From positions 99,736-160,501 of the forward strand of contig NW_003546454.1 in the NCBI RefSeq assembly GCF_000090795.2: a stretch of DNA of 60,766 bases. Reading direction: 5' to 3'. The notes under the pieces are model-generated. The model saw nothing but the letters and a program-made list of their open reading frames with translations. It searched no databases and was not told the DNA's origin. Of the stretch, positions 44,601 through 60,766 are shown piece after piece; the first letter of the stretch is position 1; each line of letters opens with the position of its first letter. The position numbers and the translations under genes were made by a program. This DNA is from Amphimedon queenslandica (taxonomy: Eukaryota; Porifera; Demospongiae; Haplosclerida; Niphatidae).

Positions 44601-46145
44601 TCCTTCAGTTAATAGTACAGTAACAGTGTTAAGATTTGATGGTGAGTTATTATCATTAAGAGAGTGTAATTGATATCTGTTGTAGTTCCTAGTCCAGTAA
44701 CTAGTCTCTCAGTATCTAATGTCTCAACCACTAGTATTACAGTGAACTGGACTATTCCCAGTAGTGACAACTATGTAACATACTACACCATCTCCTATAC
44801 TCCATCTTGTCCCCAGTTATCATCAGTGAATGAGACAGTCTCTGTTGCTCCTCATCAGTCCACTACAACATACAGTTATACATGACTAGGTCTGTACAGT
44901 GGTATGAACTATACCATCACAGTGAGAGTTGGTAATGTGCTAGGAGGATCTGGCAATAGTTCAATTAAAGGAAAAACAATTTTTTCAAGAGGTACGTATA
45001 TATTTATTAAATTTAATGTCATTAGTTGTTTTATAGCTCCTACTGGTGTACCTAGTTCTCTAGTTTTGTCACAACCAGTTAATAATCTCACTTGGAATGA
45101 GGTCAATTGTTCTCTGCGTAATGGTCTAATCACAGGCTATTCAGTCATTATCAGTAACAGTAGTATCACATACAACCTCACCAGCATTGAAAGATATATC
45201 ATATTGAATGATCTAGTATTTGGTACTGAGTATAACATCAGTGTAGCTGCTGTCAATTCTGTTGGAAGAGGTCCCTTTAGTGATCCTATTGTAGTAGAGA
45301 TTGGAATAGGTATGTAATTATTATACTATATCAGTTCTGTGAGAATGTGTCTTTATTTAGTACCTGGTCCAGTTGGTTCAATATCCAGTATCATGAACAC
45401 TACATGGGCTGTTATCTCATGGAGTGTACCTAGTTATATTCCATCAGACTATCCCATTATCACATATGAGATAGGGTATCATTTCTTACAGTCTCGCAAC
45501 TGTACGGTGGCTAGTTTTGCTAATGAGTCATTGGAGTTCTTTTGTATAGTCAGTACATTTACTAACATTACTGGTCTCAATAAAAGCACTTGCTATATTT
45601 TTGGTGTACGTGCATATACTGTTAAAGGGCATGGGTACTGGAAATTTATTACTAATGAGACATTGGAATTACCTTCTGTTCCAACAGTTACAGTTACATA
45701 TACTGTAACTTCAACACCAAGTATTGAAATTATTGTTATTAAATTCATAATTTTTTTCTTTTAGTTATCACTTCTTCTGCTAGTAATATTGCTTTTGGAA
45801 TGAGTGCACTAGTAGGTGTATTGTTCATCGTGTTAACTGTCAGTATTGTTATCAATATTTGTTTAATTATTTTACGGTATGTTAAAACTTTGTTTGCCAA
45901 TAGAATCATAATTTGTTATATCCTATTTTTAGTATGAAATCTAACTCAGTTAAGCATACAAGGTAAATTAATATTAGTGCTAAATGTCTGGTGTGCATAC
46001 ATTGTCTAATAGATCTGATGATGATATTGCAATGCAAGTATGTGAACCATATGATCTTCACAAGACTAAACTAAGGGAAGAGGAAAGTGTCTATGATGAA
46101 TGTGACATGTCACCAGATGCTGTTTATGAGATTATGCCACAATAA
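41635..46145 (+). CDS. Ig/FN3 receptor C with duplicated ectodomain module and internal stop
   Basis: The signal peptide exon is almost identical to that of A. A first module Ig-Ig-FN3 (41772-42870) is followed by a second Ig-Ig-FN3 (42932-43995), then Ig, four FN3, TM (SALVGVLFIVLTVSIVINICLIIL) and a tail with PYDLH, VYDEC and VYEIM (YxxM kept). The second module has no signal exon of its own. The first FN3 exon ends in altered sequence, and only a weak donor (GAAA/GTATCT) in the right phase could splice it to the next Ig. In the third-last FN3, ACATGACTAGG replaces ACATTAATAGG of copy A, giving an in-frame TGA at about 44883. So C is either a secreted/truncated form, a recent pseudogene, two genes, or carries a sequence error. 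The divergent first Ig pair (Ig with DIDIKGYSNSIKC) differs most from A. Confidence 0.65.
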
Positions 46146-46308
46146 CTTACTTTTATAGTTTAAAGTGTGTGCGATTATTACGTAGATATAGGTAGTTTAT
46201 CATGCCACTTTACTGAATAAATAGAGCTAGATACATAAACACATACACTGTTACAAAAAACACTATTATTCCTGTATTCAAGAGGTGTCATTGTAACTTT
46301 TGAATGGA

Positions 46309-46356
46309 CACGTGGTGTCACGTGGATGAGTGAGACGTTGTTGCAAGCATCACGTG
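46309..46356. promoter_or_regulatory. Three CACGTG E-boxes upstream of the ENOX start
   Basis: CACGTG occurs at 46309-46314, 46319-46324 and 46351-46356, within 95 bp of the start codon at 46402. The third lies in ATCACGTGAT, a palindrome. This motif is bound by bHLH-zip factors such as USF, MITF/TFE and MYC/MAX. Confidence 0.55.
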
Positions 46357-46401
46357 ATTTAGAAGGGACTGGAACGTGTGGAGTTGTGGACTCTGTGATA
46401 A

Positions 46402-49172
46402 ATGATGTATCGAGAGGATTATGATGGCCTTCCTTATCCTTCCCGTTATCGTGACTACTATGAAAGAGAAATAGGACGTTATGGTGAGAGGGAGAGACAC
46501 TCTAGAGGCTACAGCCCGCCGTTAGACGATCCTTATTACCGTGGTGGCCCTGGTGGGAGTGGTCGTCGTGATGATCCCTTCATACGTCCTGGCCCTATCA
46601 GGGAAAGGGCCAGAGATCTTGCTAAAGGAGCATATGTTCAAGGATTAGTCACTATTGCCCCTCCTCCTCCCTTTCAATCCACTGCTCCCACTCGAGAGAA
46701 ACCCTCAAATTGTAATACAGTTTTTGTGGGTACCTTGCCTGAAAGTACCACAGAAAAGCATCTTTATGATATATTCTGTGAGTGTGGCCCGATACAAGAT
46801 GTACGTATGGCTCGTAACAAGACCTACGGGCATGTTGAATTTAAATACGAGAGCTCAGTTGATAAAGCAATCCAATTGAATAAATGCACTGTATACGTGA
46901 CCAGCACTAATGGAGATGAGTTCTCTTCTAATATTCAAGTTGACTATGCTCAGTCAAGGGAGCTCTCTGATGCCAAGCGTCGTATGAAATCTGGTGATAT
47001 TTTACCTTTTAATGCTGCCAATGCTCAAATCGTATCGACTGATTTGCGTAACGATGACACATTTGAGTATGCAGCAAGAAACCTCATCCAGTGGATGGAG
47101 AAGGGAAATTGTACGTCTACTACTGCAGGGACATTCTTTGGTCTTTTAAGCTCCGTTAATAATCACTGCTTCAAGCTGGAGAAGGAAATGAAGGCAAAGG
47201 ATAGAGATGAAGAGGAGTTTTACATGAAGAAAAGGAGCCAACTTCAACAGCTGGTGGTTCAATGTATGTTAAATTTGGTAATAATAACAGTGCATGGAGT
47301 TATAGCATTTTGTGTACTTAATTTTTACTACTTTGTTGTCTGTTATTTTTGGCATTTAAAATGTATGTTTTGTAACTTAACAAATTGATTTTTAAGCATA
47401 CCACATTCTGATTAATAAAATATTGATTTTTTGGCTTCCAGGTGGAACTCTTGATGCTGTTTTTGAAGCTACTTCTGTTAAGAAGACTTGGGATCATTTT
47501 ACCAAGCCGCAGCGTAAGACCCTCTCCCAATGGAAAGACCACATTAAAGAACTGGAGACAAGTATTAAGACAAACATCAAGAAATCAGTGCCAAGGAAAG
47601 ATGATACAGATGAACCAGCTGCAAAGAAACAAAAGCAAGATGACAGCAATAATGGTTAGTTAAGGGATTATTAAGTGTAAGAAAGTGTTACAGAGATTTA
47701 ATAGGTTTTGCTCATTCATTTTTTTTAAGAATAATTAAGAATTTTTCTCGACTGAAAATTTTCTATTATTATGCCTCATTTTGAATTTTTATGTGTGTTT
47801 ATAGAGTCTTCTGATACCATGGGTGATATAGAGAGACAGTTGTCAAGGGCAGGTCAAGAGATTGAGCAGTTAAAGGTTGATCATGAAGTGGCAGTTGAAA
47901 AGAAAGAGAAACAAGTTAGGCAATCCAAGTTATGGATCCTCATTTTGTTGAACACGCATAGATATTGCAATTGAAGACCTTGCTGGCAAAATTCAAGAAG
48001 GTATAATAATAAATTAATAATAATATCCAATACATGAATGTATGTGGTTATGTGGTTTTACTGGTTTTCTTTTTGGGGAATTCTATTCCCAGAACTACAG
48101 TCTATTAGTCTAATTTTGTTAATAACACTAAATACTTATTCTCTTTATAGAACTGCCCTGATGAATGGGAGAAAATAGTGAGAGGGTCTGCTAGCACTCA
48201 ACAGAGTAATGATGAGAAGCAATCCCAGGTAAGGAGGAATAGTATGAGAGAATATTGTAGAACACTCAGTATCCAACTAACATAAGATATAAGTTAACAA
48301 AACCCACCATTTTCCTTTTTATAGTAAGTTAGTGTCTATTTTTATTAGCTGGGGCTCTTACTAGCTAACATGTAACTTGGCTTAGCATTATAGTTGGCAT
48401 GGCTTAACAGTTCATAGCAAAGCTTAACATTTCCCTACTAACTTAGCAATGGCTTAACAATACCTAAGTTGACTTTACCAGCTAACATTAGTGGCATAAT
48501 TATGCTAATAGTTTATAGCAAAACTTAATACTAATACTAGCAAAGCTTAACACCCTCCCTATACTGCAATGGCTTAACTGTCAGCCTATTTTGAGGTGCA
48601 TGTACTAACTAACTTGAAGAGTAAACACCTCACAACAGGTAACAGGTGTAGAGACAGAGGAGCAGCCAGAGGTTAAGGAAGAAAGTGGGGATGAAGGAGA
48701 TTGGGAAGTGATTGATGGCGTGAGCATGGATGATCTCAATCGTGCATTAGACAATGGAACAATTGGCGGGGAGAGTTTGGCTGCAGCTGCTGCTGCTTAT
48801 GCTCAGCTTAGGACGCAAATGGGATCAACAGCAGAAGAAAACACAACAGGATTGAGTGATACTGATATTGCCCTAATTTCCGTAATGGCTGCCTTTTTGA
48901 CTGTTCATCCTTTAGGAGCCAGTTTTGAAGAGATTGAGATGTACTTTAGGACATTGAACTCAACCTACAACTCCATTTATCTGGAGTCCCTCCTCCACAG
49001 GTTGCCAGGAGTCTTCCAGCTCTCTCAAGGAGCAGATAAGAAGCCACGTTGGTGGTTCATGGGATTCCAGACAGTCTCCGTGTCTCAATTTGCTTCCAGG
49101 GGTATGGCTGATCAAAGTGATGCAACCCTGGAACAGAATCAGGTGGTTGACATGGTTGATGTAAAGGACTGA
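46402..49172 (+). CDS. ENOX: ENOX-type protein (RRM plus conserved C-terminal domain)
   Basis: Relative of vertebrate ENOX1/ENOX2, described as ecto-NOX disulfide-thiol exchangers. Six exons: 46402 to about 47264, 47442-47654, about 47805-47915, 47962-48000, 48151-48229 and 48639-49172, with phases agreeing. A Tyr/Arg-rich N-terminus (YREDYDGLPYPSRYRDYYE) is followed by an RRM (NTVFVGTLPESTTEKHLYDI, YGHVEFKY), FAQ-like VDYAQSRELSDAKRR, the helical domain DTFEYAARNLIQWMEKG, KKTWDHFTKPQRKTLSQWKDH, a coiled coil, and the C-terminal domain ALISVMAAFLTVHPLGASFE and LLHRLPGVFQ. These blocks match ENOX in order. No signal peptide is visible, so the cell-surface role reported for the human protein is not evident here. 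Start is the first of two adjacent ATGs. Convergent with PEX1. Confidence 0.88.
48300..48600. repeat. Degenerate repeat cluster in the last ENOX intron
   Basis: GGCTTAACA, GCTTAACAT and AGCTAACAT-like words recur about ten times in 300 bp, with ACTTAGCAATGGCTTAAC-type phrases repeated. It is a decayed tandem array, non-coding. Confidence 0.5.
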
Positions 49173-49649
49173 GACATTGTGTACTCTATTGTAATCAGTA
49201 TTCTGCTTATAGTTCTTTTTTGAAAAAAACTTGTAAATAAATTTTATTTTGCATTACTTATGCAGAAATTAAATGTATTTGCCAGCATTCTAAATTTTGC
49301 ATAGCATTGCTTGTGCATAAAATTGAAATGAAAGGAATATTTGAAACCTTGCTTGCTTCTCTGAGTGTAAATTGCAGTAAACAAGATAGTAACCAAGTTA
49401 AGCTTTGTTTAAACAATGAGGCTATTGTGGGTACACTCACACCTTGTTTACATTGTGAAGGGAAAATTTAATTTTAACTGAGTAATTTCTTTTTTGGTAA
49501 GAACAAAGCAGTTACTGTACATGTTTATCCTCCCCAATCTTCTGTATGGTACTGGTGGAAAATACTTTTTTTTGTGTAAGTAAAATTAATAAATTATTTG
49601 AACAAGGAAATAAAAGGTTAAATTCTCTATTAATGAAGTTACTAAAATG
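49173..49649. other. Convergent intergenic region ENOX/PEX1
   Basis: Contains AATAAA at 49237-49242, a likely ENOX polyadenylation signal 65 bp after its stop. Nothing else recognised. Confidence 0.6.
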
Positions 49650-57333
<7,684 letters not shown>

Positions 57334-57399
57334 CACCTGCTGGTTGACAACAGTAAAAGAACAAAGACAAAGCAACATACCAACTCTGAACTATCCTCT

Positions 57400-57500
57400 T
57401 CCAATTAGGCGGCCATCTTATAGCTACTAGCTAGTCCCACCCAAACACGTCACACACTCACGTGATAAAATCACGTTTTGTCACGTGTTGCTAAAAATGC
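57400..57500. promoter_or_regulatory. PEX1 promoter with two CACGTG boxes and a YY1-like motif
   Basis: CACGTG at 57459-57464 and 57482-57487, plus two CACGT half-forms (57446, 57473). GGCGGCCATCTTA near 57410 fits the reverse of AAGATGGC. All lie 70-155 bp upstream of the PEX1 start. Confidence 0.5.
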
Positions 57501-57869
57501 AAAAAAAAAAAATCTGTAACCTGTGTATCTATCTTGCTTTTACCAGTCTTGCTACAATCTCATAGTGTCATTATGATTTATTAATCAACCCTAACATATC
57601 CTGGCCCATAATTATGGCATGCATGTATGGTCTATGTCTCGTTACAACTTACAAAAGCACTTTTGCTTTTGTCGCATGGCTATGCTCAATTTCAATAATT
57701 TAAATTCAATATTATTATTAATGATCAATAAGCCAAGAGATAATTGACTAATCAAAAATGTAATATTACAGTTAAACAAAAAGAGGCCTAAAGCAGCAAA
57801 AATAAACTGTACATGTCCTATAGTGTTCCATGAGTCCAAAAGTTCTTGGCTTTTAGCTGCTGAGCTCTA

Positions 57870-58992
57870 TTACTGAGCATCACAATAGTGATAACAGTAA
57901 TTATCAGCATTCTTGACTGCATTAGCAGGATCGTTTTTAGCTAACTCCTTGCACTTGGAACGACCATAGTAGTCAGTACCTCCAGACTTATAGTCAATAC
58001 GACCGGCATAACTATGAGACCATTCATGAAGCAGAGTACCCTCCTTGCTTTCAGCAGATGTACTGCAATATGTTTGAGATTTGTAGTACAAGTTACAAAG
58101 ATAGACGGTATTTTTAACATTCGACAATACATAGGCATAGGTTTTAGCACCACATCTCGGGCCATTGTTGTAGTATGTTACAACATTGTTAGTTATTCCA
58201 CTTTTTACATCTGTATATGTTTTCTTAGCTGTAGCTGTCCTTCCAGCATCGTATCTACCAAACCATGTAATAGATACAGTAATATTACCAACTTTATTTT
58301 TAGCTCTATCAGTTCCAGCGCAGAGCTTCTTATGAGCATCCAGTGTTTTACTGTTGTTAACATTGCCATTAGAGAAACTAGCACTGCCACAGGCTTCAAT
58401 GTGAACAGTGTAATCAATTTTTACTTCTTCTATCTTTGGTTTCGAGAGAACAGAAGTGTCTTCCAAATAAAGTTGAACGGATTCACGTACAAATGATCCC
58501 CTGAGCTGATGAATAGACATTGCACTCATCTCATTCACTGACAAATACTGTAAAGGTCTACTGTATTGTACAGTGTAGAGACCATCAGTATCAATGCTAA
58601 ATATATCAGTGATTTGGACAGATGCAGAAATGCTCTCACCTCCCTTCAAGAGTACAAACTCATCCTTTGCAGGAGGGGCACAACGCATAATAATACCTTC
58701 ATATTCCAGTGGACGACCGTCAAGAGAGACAGAAACAAATTCAGAGTTGAGTCCTTCAAGAGGAGTGTTACGTTTCAGTAGATAAAGATCCTCATTTGCA
58801 TTGTTGGTAAACTCAAAAGAGCAAGCAACTGCAGAAAGTGCTTTACCACAAGCCATGTCAAGAGAGATTGGCCAGCCATTAGCACTGCATGTACAAAAGA
58901 AAAGTAAGATTGATTTGATATACTGTAGTAACATACCTCAGAGCACAGGTCAGGTAAGTAACCAGACAGAAGAGTGAGAGGAGAGTCTTCAT
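57870..58992 (-). CDS. Secreted M35-type (deuterolysin/peptidyl-Lys) zinc metalloprotease
   Basis: Exon 1 (58992 to about 58937) encodes the signal peptide MKTLLSLFCLVTYLTCAL. The single large second exon (about 58894-57870) encodes the rest, about 360 residues. An immunoglobulin-like N-terminal domain (LYLLKRNTPLEG, PLEYEGIIMRCAPP, FVLLKGGESISASVQ, GLYTVQYSRPL) is followed by a catalytic domain with TLLHEWSHS (HExxH zinc site) and GGTDYYG, whose Asp fits the third ligand of the aspzincin GTxDxxYG motif. Cys pairs are present. This two-part architecture is that of fungal, oomycete and bacterial M35 enzymes that cut before lysine; substrate here is unknown. Intron-poor structure contrasts with its neighbours. 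The cell releases it, perhaps for digestion or defence (inference). Confidence 0.88.
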
Positions 58993-59240
58993 GATTCCTT
59001 TCCTTGATATACTATAGACAGTGTTCCTTTTTCTTGTAAGATGTTTTCTTCTTTTAGTGAGAAGTGATTCACTACTGCTAGTCACCTCCTTATATACTAT
59101 TATTAGGTACCTCATCAAAATTCATTAGCAATTAAGCAAAACTGACCAATCAGAGGCTAGCTGCACGACATCATTTTGACACGAGACCTGAAATTGTAAA
59201 ACTGAATGGACTATTGTTCAGTTGAGGTGTCAGTCAAAGT

Positions 59241-59340
59241 TATAGTGACTAGTTGGCTTTCTTATTGCACACGACTACTATCATATAGTGACTAGTTGGC
59301 TTTCTTATTGTACATGACTACTATAATACCATAGTGACTA
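59241..59340. repeat. Tandem copies of the foldback element end
   Basis: TATAGTGACTAGTTGGCTTT plus CTTATTG is repeated at 59241 and 59284, and a variant TATAGTTGGCTTTCC at 59341 begins the foldback arm. The unit is about 43 bp. Confidence 0.8.
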
Positions 59341-59348
59341 TAATAGTT

Positions 59349-59852
59349 GGCTTTCCTATTGCATAACAACTATAATGTAGCAACTCAATACAAGGATACA
59401 GTGTACTGTATACTTGTAAACAACTTATATACATGTGTGCTTCAAATTGGCAACAAGCACATACACTGTACAGCTATCAAAGTTTTAACCAGCTACTAAG
59501 CAACCATGCAGCTAGTGACATGTAATTACATTTTGAGATTTGATTCATTCACATGCACATGAGAACTTGCTATTATTGTTATTAAAATGGAAGTTGAAAA
59601 CACTATTTATAAACTTATGTATACTATCAAGTTTGTATATAGAAGCAGCTTTTGTTGTTACTTTTTACTTTGATCTGCAGTCAATTTAGCAGATTTCCTA
59701 AAACACATGCAACTGTATATGTGCATGGGCTTACATTGTGACCCAATCGCCAACTATACTGCCCATTAGATATAAGTTGTTTACAGTATACAGTACACTG
59801 TATCCTTGTATTGAGGTACTACATTATAGTAGTCATGTGCAATAGGAAAGCC
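59349..59852. mobile_element. Foldback/MITE-like element with about 82-bp inverted arms
   Basis: The left arm (59349-59430: GGCTTTCCTATTGCATAACA...CTCAATACAAGGATACAGTG...AACAACTTATAT) is nearly the exact reverse complement of the right arm (59769-59852). The interior of about 340 bp has no coding potential. A transposase is not present, so it is non-autonomous. Confidence 0.85.
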
Positions 59853-60766
59853 AAAACCAGACAATGTCCGCCAGACATGTACACACATATACTATATATG
59901 CTGAATTTAAAACATGTGTTATGCCAAATAATAGTAGTATGTAATTTAGCAATTACTACCTTTGCTTTTGCTTCCGAAATGGAGAATATTCTTTCATACC
60001 CCAATACTGAATCCAATACAAGGGACACGGTTAGGGACCTGGTCGGGGAGAAACAGTAATTAACATCAAAAACACAACTAATAATGTTGCTTTAAAATTA
60101 TACAGAGAAGACAAAAGTTTACATGGTTTATATGTTCCTCATGTCACAAAATTTTAAAAGTAAGGCAAGTCTCACTATCAAACTACCACAAACCCACAAA
60201 ATTTACACAAAGCTGGTTGTTGAGACAACTATTGGTATTTATGAGAAGCTGTCCCATGATAGCCTTAGCATGTTTCACGAGGATAAAAGGAAAGTGAGTA
60301 AGTGAAAGCTGTCATAAGTTCATATTAAGTTGTACACTTGTACTTTACCGTAAACAAAATTTTTGGAGGAGCCAAGAATGTCCCTGTACTATATCTCTTT
60401 AATAAATAAATGACGATTTGTATTCAATTTATTACAGACTCACCTAATAGTTACCACAATGTGAACAGAATTGTGAACAGTATGGTGATAATAAAATGTA
60501 CATGTACAAGTACAAGCAGAATGTTACCTTTTTCCTTTACTGTCAAACATTCCTACTAGGTCGTCATAGCAACCACCCCCAGATATAGTGGAGTATCCTT
60601 TGATTTAGGATCAATAGAAGAATCGTCTAAAGGGGGCCGAGTTAATGGGTGGATTTAAGGACAATACAAAAAAGAATGAATGAAATTAATCATATATATA
60701 CTTTAACTTTTAAAGAGGCTTTTACAAATTCATAAAAAATCCAATTTAAAGCAAAATTAGCTCAAT
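59853..60766. other. Non-coding right flank
   Basis: No recognised gene or exon. The last 60 bases (TTCATAAAAAATCCAATTTA, AGCTCAAT) match the dispersed AT-rich repeat. Two small open frames (60123-60305 and 59811-60059) have no family features. Confidence 0.55.

Noticed and set aside
58014..58496. 160-residue open frame antisense to the M35 protease
   Set aside because: The minus strand encodes a clear protease in the same interval; the plus frame is a shadow with no domain.

Overview
The window is nuclear DNA of an early-branching animal, most probably a demosponge such as Amphimedon queenslandica. The evidence is AT-rich DNA, very many short GT-AG introns, tightly packed metazoan orthologues (OGG1, CARS1, MORN4, CIR1, ACAD11, ENOX, PEX1), clustered Ig/FN3 receptors and a giant ankyrin-repeat protein. 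The species is an inference; the gene identities rest on splicing exons together by eye and recognising family motifs.

Layout. 1-1188: no convincing gene. 1189-9988 (-): PDZ-PH-RhoGAP protein of the ARHGAP21/23 type, whose 3' end is unresolved. 10227-12059 (-): OGG1, head-to-head with CARS1 (12200/12290-16959, +). 16972-18077 (-): small cysteine-rich type I membrane protein with two alternative last exons, head-to-head with MORN4 (18230-19488, +). 19792-20536 (-): Shisa/WBP1-like membrane adaptor, head-to-head with a C-type lectin receptor (20678-22204, +). 22466-24389 (+): CIR1. 24481-27771 (+): ACAD11.

28063-46145 is the accessory part. An Ig/FN3 receptor gene (A) is followed by a broken COQ7 copy. 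Next comes a gene of about 2,098 codons that starts with a 2A-like ribosome-skipping motif, carries death-fold-like helical segments and ends in about 41 ankyrin repeats. Then come a 5'-truncated relic of the receptor (B) and a longer receptor copy (C) with a duplicated ectodomain module and an in-frame stop. All lie on the + strand, and receptor tails keep three tyrosines including a YxxM motif.

46402-49172 (+): ENOX-type protein, convergent with PEX1 (49650-57333, -). 57870-58992 (-): secreted M35-type zinc metalloprotease that looks fungal or bacterial in kind. 59240-60766: foldback element and dispersed repeats, no gene seen.

How the genes relate: most are unlinked housekeeping functions (DNA repair, tRNA charging, peroxisome biogenesis and lipid breakdown, transcription/splicing corepressor). 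The 28-46 kb block looks like a recently duplicating cell-surface/innate-recognition region. Three head-to-head gene pairs with 140-230 bp between start codons imply shared promoters. Small terminal-inverted-repeat elements and a repeat family of roughly 170-220 bp lie in many introns.
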